A stretch of DNA of 64,000 bases from Tragulus kanchil (GCA_022376925.1 JAIOJX010000024.1:166191608-166255607); one strand, 5' to 3'; counted from the stretch's first letter, positions 11,883 to 22,865 are shown. Notes: generated by a model not told the origin, from the sequence alone. Program-made: numbers and translations.

Positions 11883-12318
11883 TACTGGTCTTACATTTAG
11901 GTTTTTATCCATTTTGAGTTTATTTCTATGTAAGGTATTAGCAGATGTTCTAAGTTTATTATTTTGCATGTAACTGTCTAGTTTTCACATCAACACTTAT
12001 TGAAAAGACTGTCTTCTCTCTATTGTATATTCATACTCAAACATAGATTAATTGACTGCAAGTACATGGGTTTATTTCTGGACTTTCTATCCCATTCTGT
12101 TGATTTTACATTTCTGTTTTTGATCCAGTACCATACTGTTCTGAAGACAAGCAGCTTGATTCCCCTAGCTCAGTTTTTTTTTTTTCAATCATGCTTACTC
12201 GGGCTATTTGGGGTCTTTTGTTTTTAAAATTTAAACAGAAAAAAATCTTAAAATGTTGCTTCTAATTCTGTTAAAAATGCTAGTGGCAATTTGATAGGGA
12301 TTACATACAAGTCTGTAG
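11883..12318 (-). mobile_element. L1 ORF2 region, right part
   Basis: L1 continues in reverse to the Bov-tA insertion at 12319. It contains a T-run at 12176-12185. Coding potential is lost. Confidence 0.85.
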
Positions 12319-12526
12319 GGCTTTCCAGATTTGCTGACGAACTCACCTGTCAATGCAGACTAAGAGATTCAGGTTCGATCCCTAGGTGAGGAAGATCCCC
12401 TAGAGAAGGAAATGGCAACCTACTCCAGTATTCTTACCTGGAGAATCCCATGGACAGAGGACCCTGGAGGGCTACATTCCATAGGTTTGCAAAGAGTCAG
12501 ATGTGACTGAAGTGAGGTAGCACAGC
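12319..12526 (+). mobile_element. Bov-tA SINE with target-site duplication
   Basis: Forward SINE with head 'GGCTTTCCAGATTTGCTGA', B-box-like 'GGTTCGATCCC' near 12373 and a Bov-A body. It is flanked by ACATACAA(G)TCTGTAG at 12303-12318 and 12527-12541, a roughly 15-base duplication differing by one base. The host is L1, which continues on the right. Confidence 0.92.
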
Positions 12527-12660
12527 ACATACAATCTGTAGATTGTCTTGGGTGGTATGGTCATTTTAGCAATATTAACTCTTACAATCTATAAGCACAA
12601 TATATCTTTCCATCTGTTTGTGCTCTTATCGGTTTCTTGTAATTTTCCAAGTATAAATAT
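12527..12660 (-). mobile_element. L1 ORF2 region, end of the truncated element
   Basis: L1 resumes directly after the Bov-tA target-site duplication (ATTGTCTTGGGTGGTATGG block) and loses similarity near 12660. The whole L1 thus runs from 5078 to 12660 with BovB and Bov-tA nested in it. Confidence 0.75.
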
Positions 12661-12861
12661 TTCACTCAGCTGAGATTCTCAACAGAAATATACTCTAAAA
12701 CTGATAGATTAATCTAGGCCAACCTTGAGTAGCTCAAAATGATCTACCCATATGCTATCAGTCTGCTAGAAGAATATTAAAACCTCCATGAAAGATGATG
12801 GCTATTCAGATGTCTTACATTTTAGATATTAGATTCAACCTTCAATTAAACTTTACTTGGT

Positions 12862-13076
12862 ATGAAAGTAAAACTGTTAGTCACTGTGTCACGTCTGACT
12901 CTTTGCAACCCTTGGAATGGTAGCCCATCAGGCTCCTCTGTCCATAGGATTCACCAGGTAAGAACACTGGAGTGGGTTTTCCTTCCTTCACAAGGGGATC
13001 TTCCTGAGTCAGGGATCAAACCTGGGTCTCCTACATTGCAAGGCAGTTTCTTTACCAGTGAGCCACCAGGGAAGCT
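12862..13076 (-). mobile_element. Bov-tA SINE
   Basis: Reverse SINE. It starts with the Bov-A terminus (TGAAAGTAAAACTGTTAGTC) and ends with the tRNA-like head complement (AGTGAGCCACCAGGGAAGC). Confidence 0.9.
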
Positions 13077-13134
13077 CATTTACTATGTATATCTGGAAAG
13101 AAAACAAAAATGTGACTGAAAAATAATAGAAACA

Positions 13135-13470
13135 GGGCTTCCCTGGTGGTTCAGTGGGTAAGGACACCACCTTGCAGTGCAAGGGGCGCCGGTTTGATCC
13201 CTGGCCTGGGAAGATCCCACTTGCCGTGGAGCGGCTGGACACATGTGTCCAATTACCAAGCCGGAGCTCTGGAGCGCATGTGCCCAGAGCTGGTGCTCTG
13301 CGGCAACGGAGGCCACTGTGATGGGAGGCCCACGCGGCCAAGGAACAAAGATGGATGAAAAATAGACAAATGAAAGACCAATAGAAGCGGCCCACGCACC
13401 CCCCCTCCCTCCCCACCTCACCCTCCCCCGCCAAAATAAATAAATAAATAAATGTTTGAAAAAAAAAAGA
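13135..13470 (+). mobile_element. CHR-like tRNA-derived SINE with target-site duplication
   Basis: The best copy in the window. It has a tRNA-like head 'GGGCTTCCCTGGTGGTTCAG' and a B-box-like GGTTTGATCC at 13191. Next come a CHR-type GATCCCACTTGCCGTGGAGC block and a body near 13235-13350. A C-rich segment lies at 13399-13431, followed by an (AAAT)n and A-rich tail. AATAGAAACA flanks it at 13125-13134 and 13471-13480. Confidence 0.82.
13399..13431 (-). other. Potential G-quadruplex in SINE 3' domain
   Basis: Several C-runs of three to seven bases are separated by one to four bases, so the minus strand can form a G-quadruplex. The homologous segment of another copy of this SINE is at 20831-20865. 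The duplicate is at about 14552-14584. Confidence 0.6.
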
Positions 13471-13480
13471 AATAGAAACA

Positions 13481-13784
13481 AACCAACAAGTGATTTATTT
13501 GCACATTGGAATTATCAAATATAGATACTAAAATAATTATGATTGGAATTTTTGACAAAACAAAAAAAATGGAGAATTTCATTAAACTAGAATATGTGAA
13601 AAAATATACAGGGAAATTTTTAAAGAAAAAACACAGTAATTGAATTAAGAATTTTAAAAATGGATTTAAAAATCATTAGACACAGCAGAAAAGAGGATTA
13701 GTGAACTGAAACATGGTCAGTAGAAAGTGTCCGGAATAAAGTCCAAAGAGTAAAAAAAATATTAAAAATATTTTATTTAGAGAG
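13481..13784 (+). mobile_element. Old L1 ORF1-region fragment (first copy)
   Basis: Forward-oriented old L1, resembling the ORF1 region (GGAATTATCAAATATAGATA block). It is degraded, with no ORF. It is continued in the second copy from 14634. Confidence 0.55.
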
Positions 13785-14014
13785 GATTTTAAATTTACCC
13801 CGTAAAGATTTAACATGTAATTGAAAGAGAGATCGTTTCTATCGGTTTCTTAATTTTAGAAAATTAGCATTCAACCTTACGAATTAATCTACCCTTTAGC
13901 TCAATGGCTATCAGTCTGCTAGAAGAATATTAAAACCTCCATGAAAGATGATGGCTATTCAGATGTCTTACATTTTAGATATTAGATTCAACCTTCAATT
14001 AAACTTTACTTGGT

Positions 14015-14229
14015 ATGAAAGTAAAACTGTTAGTCACTGTGTCACGTCTGACTCTTTGCAACCCTTGGAATGGTAGCCCATCAGGCTCCTCTGTCCATAG
14101 GATTCACCAGGTAAGAACACTGGAGTGGGTTTTCCTTCCTTCACAAGGGGATCTTCCTGAGTCAGGGATCAAACCTGGGTCTCCTACATTGCAAGGCAGT
14201 TTCTTTACCAGTGAGCCACCAGGGAAGCT
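14015..14229 (-). mobile_element. Bov-tA SINE (duplicate of 12862-13076)
   Basis: Member of duplication 6, displaced by 1153. Not an independent insertion. Confidence 0.9.
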
Positions 14230-14287
14230 CATTTACTATGTATATCTGGAAAGAAAACAAAAATGTGACTGAAAAATAATAGAAACA

Positions 14288-14623
14288 GGGCTTCCCTGGT
14301 GGTTCAGTGGGTAAGGACACCACCTTGCAGTGCAAGGGGCGCCGGTTTGATCCCTGGCCTGGGAAGATCCCACTTGCCGTGGAGCGGCTGGACACATGTG
14401 TCCAATTACCAAGCCGGAGCTCTGGAGCGCATGTGCCCAGAGCTGGTGCTCTGCGGCAACGGAGGCCACTGTGATGGGAGGCCCACGCGGCCAAGGAACA
14501 AAGATGGATGAAAAATAGACAAATGAAAGACCAATAGAAGCGGCCCACGCACCCCCCCTCCCTCCCCACCTCACCCTCCCCCGCCAAAATAAATAAATAA
14601 ATAAATGTTTGAAAAAAAAAAGA
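14288..14623 (+). mobile_element. CHR-like SINE (duplicate of 13135-13470)
   Basis: Member of duplication 6, including the same flanking AATAGAAACA sequences. Not an independent insertion. Confidence 0.85.
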
Positions 14624-14633
14624 AATAGAAACA

Positions 14634-15690
14634 AACCAACAAGTGATTTATTTGCACATTGGAATTATCAAATATAGATACTAAAATAATTATGATTGGA
14701 ATTTTTGACAAAACAAAAAAAATGGAGAATTTCATTAAACTAGAATATGTGAAAAAATATACAGGGAAATTTTTAAAGAAAAAACACAGTAATTGAATTA
14801 AGAATTTTAAAAATGGATTTAAAAATCATTAGACACAGCAGAAAAGAGGATTAGTGAACTGAAACATGGTCAGTAGAAAGTGTCCGGAATAAAGTCCAAA
14901 GAGTAAAAAAAATATTAAAAATATTTTATTTAGAGAGTGAAAAAAAATTACAAGTATTTTATTTAAATATTTTAACAGATCTTTAAGACCCCATGTAAAG
15001 ATTTAACATGTAATTGAAAGAGAGATTGTGGAATTTGCAATACTTTTAAAGCTACTGAAGACAAATTTTCTAAAACTGTCAAAAGATATCAAGATATAAA
15101 TTCAAGGTCTGCAAACCTCAAACAAGGTAAAATCAAATAAAACGATATCTAGACACATCATAGTAAAACTACTACAAATAAAGGAAAAAGAAAAAAATCT
15201 TTAAAGACAAGGAAGACTAATACTTCTAAATATTTCAGTATTAAATATTAGAGAAATAATTACTGTATTTTATATTATAACAATAAAGAGGGACATTTCA
15301 TTTTGATGAGGTAGTCAATTTAAAGGGAAGATGTATAACCTAAATTTACATACAACAGATAAAATAGCCTTAATTTTAAGATGCAGATCTGGGTCGAAAT
15401 TTGACAGTAGACAACAAAAATCTTATTAAAAAAAAAAAGATGTAAACTAACAGAATTAAATGGGGAAATAAATGAATCCACAGTTATGCATACAATAACT
15501 ACAGAATGTGCAATATTTCCAGAGACACATAGAACATATACTGGTAAACAAAATAGCTTCCAAAAAATAATAAAGAATTGAAATCATAAAGTTAATTTTC
15601 CTGACCACAGTGGAAACAAACTAGTAATATATAGATTATTCTTAAACAAACTAGAAAATACTCATTAAGCAATAATTAGGCAAGAACATG
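14634..15690 (+). mobile_element. Old L1, ORF1 to ORF2 endonuclease region
   Basis: Degraded forward L1. The part near 15080-15230 resembles the ORF1 3' region (AGACACATCATAGTAAAACT). The part near 15290-15620 resembles the start of the ORF2 endonuclease, ending with a GACCACAGTGGAAACAAACTAG-like block. Similarity fades near 15690. Called by recollection of consensus order. Confidence 0.6.
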
Positions 15691-16789
15691 TTCAATAACC
15701 AATAGCATTGGCTCAGTCACCATTTTTCATTTTAAACTTTTCTAGAATTCTCTGTATGCTTTAATTAATGCACTTGTTATGTTTGATTCTCCCACTTAAG
15801 GACTGAGTTTTTTCCTGCACTGCAGAGAGAGAAAGTTCTTCTGACTTTCATTGCAAGTCTCCCCATTTCTTTAAATTTTTACCTAAAAGAAGTTTTAAGT
15901 GTTTAGTGTACATATGCATGTAAGCGTAAAGAAAAAAAGTCAGGTAGGCATTGGAAACAGGTTTAATCCAGGGCATATTCAATAATAATGATGGGTAATT
16001 CAGCCCTGACCTTTTGACAATCAGGCTGAACAAACAACAAATGGAGAGGAGTGGTGTGACAAATAAGATGTTCTTTGAACAAATGAGCTGATTAATGAAC
16101 TAATTTAAAGTAACTACGACTGGAAAGCCTCATTTCCTGGCTCATGCCCTTCCTGATTTAATGAATGACAATATACAGTTAGAATTCAGCACTCTCGTAT
16201 GAGAATTCAGTGCGTGAGAAATCAAATTTTATTGAATTTCGACTGACTGGATCAAAGGTGGATGGGTATCCATTGTCTTAGTTCTTCCATAGTGTGCGCC
16301 ACCCTTCCCTTTCTGGCCATTTCCTCTTCTGTAGTAGACTGGTCATCAGTATAAGAAAAATGTACACTCTGACTCTTACAAATTCATGAGAGTTAATCAT
16401 TCACACAGTTCAGAAAGTCTAGCATTCCTTCACGTGGATTGGGTTCTCAGCTCCATATGGTTGCATCCTCTTCTGCCTCATGGCTTTCTCTCCCTCTTCT
16501 GCTGTCTCTTCTGCCTAGAACCCGCTTCTTCACTTATCAGTCAGGAGAAATCAAATAACTTCTCGCTGAGCTTCATGACCCTTTCTAACAAAAATGAATG
16601 GCTATCTTTTCTGTGCTTCACTGTTCTGTTTTCTTTCTTCTTGTTCTTCTTGTAGCATGTTGAGTATAGCTCTTTTGTTCAGATGTAATCATTTATCTCT
16701 TTAAATATTTGCTTTCTTTTATATAATACCATGAATCCCACAAAATTAGGGTCTATGTTTCATTTTTTAACAATAATACTGAGTTCTGA
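15691..16789. other. Single-copy intergenic DNA
   Basis: No gene, RNA or known repeat is recognised. Open frames here are short (89 codons at most), start at arbitrary ATGs and show no recognisable domain. Confidence 0.5.
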
Positions 16790-16985
16790 TTATGAGCCAG
16801 GTACATAATATATGTCTCATGACAAACTTTGTTGTAGTTACTTGTGTCAGGCTCACTTTAAGGAAAAAGTCAGAGAGGTGAAGTACGTTGCCTGAAGTAA
16901 ATAGCAATTTATGTGGCAGAGCAAAGAGTGAACCTCAGTTTGTTTGAATTCAGAGGCTAATTCTTATCTGTGCTCTCCATCTCAC
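16790..16985 (-). mobile_element. MIR SINE
   Basis: Old mammalian MIR in reverse orientation, with ATGAGCCAGGTAC, AGAGAGGTGAAGTACGTTGC and GTGGCAGAGC blocks. It is repeated at 17935-18130 and 19155-19345 through duplications 7 and 8, so there is one real insertion. Confidence 0.75.
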
Positions 16986-17934
16986 CAGTTTCACCTTGAG
17001 GCAATCCTTTGGTGTTCAGTAAAGGTCTTACACTGAAGACGATATTTTTTCATAATGCCCAGAAGAACATGCGTAAAGAAAAAAGTCAGGTAGGCATTGG
17101 AAACAGGTTTAATCCAGGGCATATTCAATAATAATGATGGGTAATTCAGCCCTGACCTTTGACAATCAGGCTGAACAAACAACAAATGGAGAGGAGTGGT
17201 GTGACAAATAAGATGTTCTTTGAACAAATGAGCTGATTAATGAACTAATTTAAAGTAACTACGACTGGAAAGCCTCATTTCCTGGCTCATGCCCTTCCTG
17301 ATTTAATGAATGACAATATACAGTTAGAATTCAGCACTCTCGTATGAGAATTCAGTGCGTGAGAAATCAAATTTTATTGAATTTCGACTGACTGGATCAA
17401 AGGTGGATGGGTATCCATTGTCTTAGTTCTTCCATAGTGTGCGCCACCCTTCCCTTTCTGGCCATTTCCTCTTCTGTAGTAGACTGGTCATCAGTATAAG
17501 AAAAATGTACACTCTGACTCTTACAAATTCATGAGAGTTAATCATTCACACAGTTCAGAAAGTCTAGCATTCCTTCACGTGGATTGGGTTCTCAGCTCCA
17601 TATGGTTGCATCCTCTTCTGCCTCATGGCTTTCTCTCCCTCTTCTGCTGTCTCTTCTGCCTAGAACCCGCTTCTTCACTTATCAGTCAGGAGAAATCAAA
17701 TAACTTCTCGCTGAGCTTCATGACCCTTTCTAACAAAAATGAATGGCTATCTTTTCTGTGCTTCACTGTTCTGTTTTCTTTCTTCTTGTTCTTCTTGTAG
17801 CATGTTGAGTATAGCTCTTTTGTTCAGATGTAATCATTTATCTCTTTAAATATTTGCTTTCTTTTATATAATACCATGAATCCCACAAAATTAGGGTCTA
17901 TGTTTCATTTTTTAACAATAATACTGAGTTCTGA

Positions 17935-18130
17935 TTATGAGCCAGGTACATAATATATGTCTCATGACAAACTTTGTTGTAGTTACTTGTGTCAGGCTCA
18001 CTTTAAGGAAAAAGTCAGAGAGGTGAAGTACGTTGCCTGAAGTAAATAGCAATTTATGTGGCAGAGCAAAGAGTGAACCTCAGTTTGTTTGAATTCAGAG
18101 GCTAATTCTTATCTGTGCTCTCCATCTCAC
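17935..18130 (-). mobile_element. MIR SINE (duplicate)
   Basis: Second copy of the MIR at 16790-16985, from duplication 7. Confidence 0.7.
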
Positions 18131-18274
18131 CAGTTTCACCTTGAGGCAATCCTTTGGTGTTCAGTAAAGGTCTTACACTGAAGACGATATTTTTTCATAA
18201 TGCCCAGAAGAACATGTTTTATAATAATGCAGGTCAAACTGATGAATGCAGAAAATATGTACCTCATACAATAT

Positions 18275-18496
18275 GGGGTTCGCAGGTGGCACTGATGGTA
18301 AAGAATCTGCATGCAGTGCAGGAAACCCGGATTAGATCCCTGGGTTGGGAAGATCCCCTGGAGAATGGAGTGGAAACCCACTCCAGTATTCTTGCCTGGA
18401 GAGATCCATGGACAGAGGAGCCTGGTGGGCTACAGATTAACCATGGGGTCACAAAGAGTTGGACAAACTGAGTGACTAATACTTTCACTTTCAGTA
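18275..18496 (+). mobile_element. Bov-tA SINE
   Basis: Forward Bov-tA with head GGGGTTCGCAGGTGGCACTG, full body, and terminal ACTTTCACTTTCA. It is near full length. The copy at 19495-19716 belongs to duplication 8. Confidence 0.92.
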
Positions 18497-18966
18497 GAAA
18501 TATATCTTTATCACTATATTAAAGTCAATAAGTAAATGAGCAGGTCCTCTGAATTCCAAGAATGCATTTTATTCAGGATGGTGGAGGGACAAGTGTACTT
18601 AAACCTCGAAGGAACGTCTCTGTAACAGGAAGAGTGACAAGGCCAAGCACACTGAAGAAGGAGGAGCTGCTTCAACTTTCATCCTGAACTGCAGACCATG
18701 AGTGGGAAATCCAATTGATTTAAGACTATTCTCTACAAGAGAACATTTTGAGTAGGGCCCAACCTTAGGATGCCACAGGAAGTGATCACTCTTCTCGTCC
18801 CCAAAGCCGTTTAGATATTGGGATGAAGTAGGTCCATGAATTTCTTAGAAATGTGCAGAGCCAGAGGTGCCTCCACAGCCCAGAAACATACATATCCCTT
18901 TAGTCTAATCACTTCCTAATTGCTGGGAGGGTCACGCTGGCAGTGAAGAGAGCTGCTGGTCCTCTG
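18497..18966. other. Single-copy intergenic DNA
   Basis: Nothing recognised. It recurs at about 19717-20189 through duplication 8. Confidence 0.5.
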
Positions 18967-19154
18967 AACTATCTTTTCTGTGCTCACTGTTCTGTTTTCT
19001 TTCTTCTTGTTCTTCTTGTAGCATGTTGAGTATAGCTCTTTTGTTCAGATGTAATCATTTATCTCTTTAAATATTTGCTTTCTTTTATATAATACCATGA
19101 ATCCCACAAAATTAGGGTCTATGTTTCATTTTTTAACAATAATACTGAGTTCTG

Positions 19155-19345
19155 ATTATGAGCCAGGTACATAATATATGTCTCATGACAAACTTTGTTG
19201 TAGTTACTTGTGTCAGGCTCACTTTAAGGAAAAGTCAGAGAGGTGAAGTACGTTGCCTGAAGTAAATAGCAATTTATGTGGCAGAGCAAAGAGTGAACCT
19301 CAGTTTGTTTGAATTCAGAGGCTAATTCTTATCTGTGCTCTCCAT
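19155..19345 (-). mobile_element. MIR SINE (duplicate)
   Basis: Third copy of the MIR at 16790-16985, from duplication 8. Confidence 0.7.
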
Positions 19346-19494
19346 CTCACCAGTTTCACCTTGAGGCAATCCTTTGGTGTTCAGTAAAGGTCTTACACTG
19401 AAGACGATATTTTTTCATAATGCCCAGAAGAACATGTTTTATAATAATGCAGGTCAAACTGATGAATGCAGAAAATATGTACCTCATACAATAT

Positions 19495-19716
19495 GGGGTT
19501 CGCAGGTGGCACTGATGGTAAAGAATCTGCATGCAGTGCAGGAAACCCGGATTAGATCCCTGGGTTGGGAAGATCCCCTGGAGAATGGAGTGGAAACCCA
19601 CTCCAGTATTCTTGCCTGGAGAGATCCATGGACAGAGGAGCCTGGTGGGCTACAGATTAACCATGGGGTCACAAAGAGTTGGACAAACTGAGTGACTAAT
19701 ACTTTCACTTTCAGTA
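19495..19716 (+). mobile_element. Bov-tA SINE (duplicate of 18275-18496)
   Basis: Same SINE, displaced by 1220. Not an independent insertion. Confidence 0.92.
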
Positions 19717-20189
19717 GAAATATATCTTTATCACTATATTAAAGTCAATAAGTAAATGAGCAGGTCCTCTGAATTCCAAGAATGCATTTTATTCAGGATG
19801 GTGGAGGGACAAGTGTACTTAAACCTCGAAGGAACGTCTCTGTAACAGGAAGAGTGACAAGGCCAAGCACACTGAAGAAGGAGGAGCTGCTTCAACTTTC
19901 ATCCTGAACTGCAGACCATGAGTGGGAAATCCAATTGATTTAAGACTATTCTCTACAAGAGAACATTTTGAGTAGGGCCCAACCTTAGGATGCCACAGGA
20001 AGTGATCACTCTTCTCGTCCCCAAAGCCGTTTAGATATTGGGATGAAGTAGGTCCATGAATTTCTTAGAAATGTGCAGAGCCAGAGGTGCCTCCACAGCC
20101 CAGAAACATACATATCCCTTTAGTCTAATCACTTCCTAATTGCTGGGAGGGTCACGCTGGCAGTGAAGAGAGCTGCTGGTCCTCTGAAC

Positions 20190-20790
20190 TCAAACAAACT
20201 AAGTCAATTCTCCACTTAGGCAATAGTCCCATTTTATGAATTTTTATACCCCTTTGTGTCCTTAGTTTTGTTTTCTATTCTTGGAGGCCTTACCAATGAG
20301 AGTGTTGCACTGAGACACAGACGTGGTGCCACGCTCCTGTGCAAGGAGCAACTACAGCGAAGTGTCAGCAGCTCCTGTCAAGAAAGAGATCAGAGTCATT
20401 AGCAGGCTGTCTCAGGTCAGCCACTTAAGCCCTCTCTCAGGAAGGGTGGGAGCAATGAGAACAGCATTCTGTGATGACTGTGGAGACGCACTTCCAACCT
20501 GCACATGGAGTATGAGGACAAATGTTGCTCTTAGAGCCTAGGAAATTATACGCAGAGGGAATTTAAAGGATATTACTGTCCAGTTCTTTTGTTTCCTCTT
20601 TGCCTTGCCATTGTTTTTCTTCTTTCAGTCAAATATTGGGGCATTGGCTACATTGCTCTTAAAATACACAATTCTTCCTGCAATACGACGCCTTGGTAGG
20701 AGAGAGAACTGATGCAGACACATACAACTGAAGCTTAATTCCTATTCTTTGATCTAGATGAAAGGACGGAAGAGACAGAAAAGTAGTTCT
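20190..20790. other. Single-copy intergenic DNA
   Basis: No recognised gene or repeat. A 72-codon open frame at 20323-20541 shows no domain I know and no splice or start context that supports it. Confidence 0.5.
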
Positions 20791-20804
20791 TCCCTTCATT
20801 TTTT

Positions 20805-21122
20805 TTTAATTTTTTTTTTTTTATCTTTTTGGGGGGTGTGGTGGGGAGGGAGGGGGATGGGAGGGCCACTTCTATTGGCCTTTCATTTCTCTATTTTCAT
20901 CCGTCTTTGTTCTTTGGCTCCTGTGGGCCTCCCATCGCGGTGGCGTCTGTCTTTGCAGAGCGCCGACTCTGGGCGCACGCACACCAGAGCTCCGGCTCGG
21001 TAATTGGACACATCAGTGCAGCCGCCCTGCGGCATGTGGGATCTTCCCAGGCCAGGGATCGAACCGGCGCCCCTTGCACTGCAAGGCGGTGTCCTTACCC
21101 ACTGGACCACCAGGGGAAGCCC
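20805..21122 (-). mobile_element. CHR-like SINE with 14-base target-site duplication
   Basis: Reverse copy with a T-rich tail side, a G-rich segment, a body with CATCCGTCTTTGTTCTTTGG and AATTGGACACATCAGTGCAG, and a head ending CCACTGGACCACCAGGGG. TCCCTTCATTTTTT at 20791-20804 and 21123-21136 is the target-site duplication. CpG content is high, which suggests a relatively young insertion. Confidence 0.85.
20831..20865 (+). other. Potential G-quadruplex in SINE 3' domain
   Basis: There are six runs of three or more G in 35 bases, with loops of one to six bases. It corresponds to the C-rich 3' domain of the SINE, here in reverse. Confidence 0.65.
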
Positions 21123-21136
21123 TCCCTTCATTTTTT

Positions 21137-22154
21137 ATTTGACTTTTTTTCTTTCTGTGCACCTTTTATCTCTGCTTCAATAACCAAGGTCTCAGATACA
21201 GGCCTGGAGTTGTCCCCCATCAACTCCTGGACCTCACAGGCTGTGTTCTGAATCTATCCAGGACAGTGGTGTCCTCTTGATAGTTGATGTTCACCAGGAG
21301 TAGGCAACATTAGGATGACTCAGACCTTTAGGAGAACCTGAGATAGTGATAAAATTCAATGACACTGCTTACTGGGACAGCACCAAGTGTGGTAGCTGGG
21401 ACCCCTCAGCAGGTGCATTTTCCTTCCTCCATCCCTTGGTCCACTCTAGTCAGGATGTCATCGCCACTCTCCAGTCCCCCGGGGTGACTGCTCGTCAGTC
21501 TCCAACGGACAGGAGCTGCAGAAAAATTACCTTGAAATTGTCTTCCACTCTGTTACGTTGTTACTAGAGTATGTTAAGTGCCCAGAGTCTGTTTTTTGGT
21601 TAATTCTTTGGCTAAGGCTGCTTTCAAACTCTGATTCATCCTTCCACCTACCCATTCCCTGCCCCACCCCCGTAGTCCATCATATTTTGAAAGTTTAATC
21701 TCTGTCTCTGCTCACTGGCAGGCCTCATTCCTATTAAGCATGGTTCTCATTTCCTTATTTTTATAAGCTGGTGATCAGCCAGTTTTCTCCTAGGCTGCAG
21801 TGTGTAACACAAAAACAAGTCCTTTAAAATCTGCTTCTTCGGGTTATGGATCATTCCTGAATACCAAACTAGGTAGGACCAGGAGTTGGTAACACATAAC
21901 GCAACCCACACTTGGCATGTCTGGTGGGAGAAACTGAAGTAAAAGATGTGTTTGGAAAAGATAAAAATCATCTGATTGGCTATACCAGTGTCTGGGGATT
22001 CTATATCAAATGTATTTTTTTCTGTTGGTCTCAAACATTGTCACACTGCACTGCTTAACAAAGGGAAGTAAGTGTTTATATGTTGGGTGTGGGGGTGGTA
22101 AAGGATAGAAGAAGAGTGTGGACTTCGGTGCATGTAGTCCTCAGTGTGAAAGTG
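21137..22154. other. Single-copy intergenic DNA
   Basis: No gene, RNA or repeat recognised. Open frames at 21346-21567 and 21747-22034 carry no identifiable domain. Confidence 0.5.
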
Positions 22155-22370
22155 TGGACAACTCCATCATGATTATCTCTGTGACCTGAGCAAGATCCTC
22201 AGTCTCTCTAAGCCTCAGTTTCTTTATCCGTGAAATAGGAATCATAAGAGAATCTTCTTTATAGAGTCGTTTTAAAGATTAAATGAAACAATGCATTCAT
22301 TGCATAACATGCAAAGTGCTTCGTTCAGGGAAACATATAATGAAGACTCAACAAATGTTAATGTGAAATA
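22155..22370 (+). mobile_element. MIR SINE
   Basis: Forward MIR: TGACCTGAGCAAGATC, CTCAGTTTCTTTATC, AAAGATTAAATGAAACAATG and the tail CTCAACAAATGTTAATGT all follow MIR order. Confidence 0.85.
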
Positions 22371-22865
22371 ACATTATCTTTCATTAACACAACTCCCCTG
22401 ACTCACTCATACCTGTTTATATGTCCAGATACAGGAAGCATTTCCTAGACTCTGACACTGAGAACTCTGGGTTTCTGAAGTTCTTTGTTCCAGTTGTGAC
22501 CTGTTGAGGGTTAAGGAACGGGTCAGTGGTTACAGAGAGGATCTCTGGACTTAAAACAGCACACAGTGTATTGGAGAGGATGAGGTGACTCTCTGCCTGA
22601 CCTCAAGAGGGCATTTTCCCAGCTTATCTGAAATCTGAATCTCCCCTGAATGGGCCGATACAACTTTCAGTCGGAGCTTAGTGTGACGAGCGTGTAGGGT
22701 GCACGTCATGGCCACAGCACACGTCCTGTGCTCTGTACCACCACCCCGTCCCCACCGTGCACACACAGTCACGCACATGCACATCCACACACACACGCAT
22801 CTACATTCATCATAACCAAAGGCTCCAGTCTTTGACTCTCAGAAGGTGTGCCACAGAGATAGAAG
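22371..22865. other. Intergenic DNA with a CA-rich tract
   Basis: A degenerate CA-rich stretch lies at about 22757-22798. Nothing else is recognised. Confidence 0.5.

Larger units (their letters stand above)
9937..12072. repeat. Direct duplication 5 (about 9937-10977 and 11028-12072)
   Basis: Displacement is about 1092. It overlaps the source of duplication 4, so part of BovB around the YADD box exists three times. The filler at about 10978-11027 is a noisy repeat of the L1 sequence at 10906-10941. Confidence 0.95.
12757..14937. repeat. Direct duplication 6 (about 12757-13784 and 13908-14937)
   Basis: Displacement is 1153. The block includes a Bov-tA, a CHR-like SINE and old L1. The filler 13785-13907 is informative. 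Its left half is a shortened version of what follows copy 2 (14938-15027), and its right half is a shortened version of what precedes copy 1 (12625-12757). Confidence 0.95.
15927..18212. repeat. Direct duplication 7 (about 15927-17066 and 17072-18212)
   Basis: Displacement is 1145. This block is largely single-copy DNA plus an MIR, so repeat-driven recombination between interspersed elements does not explain it. The junction near 17064-17072 is nearly seamless. Differences are A-run lengths (near 15933 and 17080) and a T-run (near 16010 and 17156). Confidence 0.95.
17747..20189. repeat. Direct duplication 8 (about 17747-18968 and 18967-20189)
   Basis: Displacement is 1220. The junction is head-to-tail with a short overlap. 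It overlaps the source of duplication 7, so about 16602-17063 exists three times (also at 17747 and 18967). Confidence 0.95.

Noticed and set aside
13009..13481. Overlapping 141- and 132-codon minus-strand frames, repeated about 1153 bases on
   Set aside because: They are translations of the CHR-like SINE and its C-rich tail. Such SINE-derived frames recur at 20829-21251 and 25190-25507.
22757..22798. CA-rich stretch as a microsatellite locus
   Set aside because: Runs are short and interrupted. It is noted only as compositional bias.
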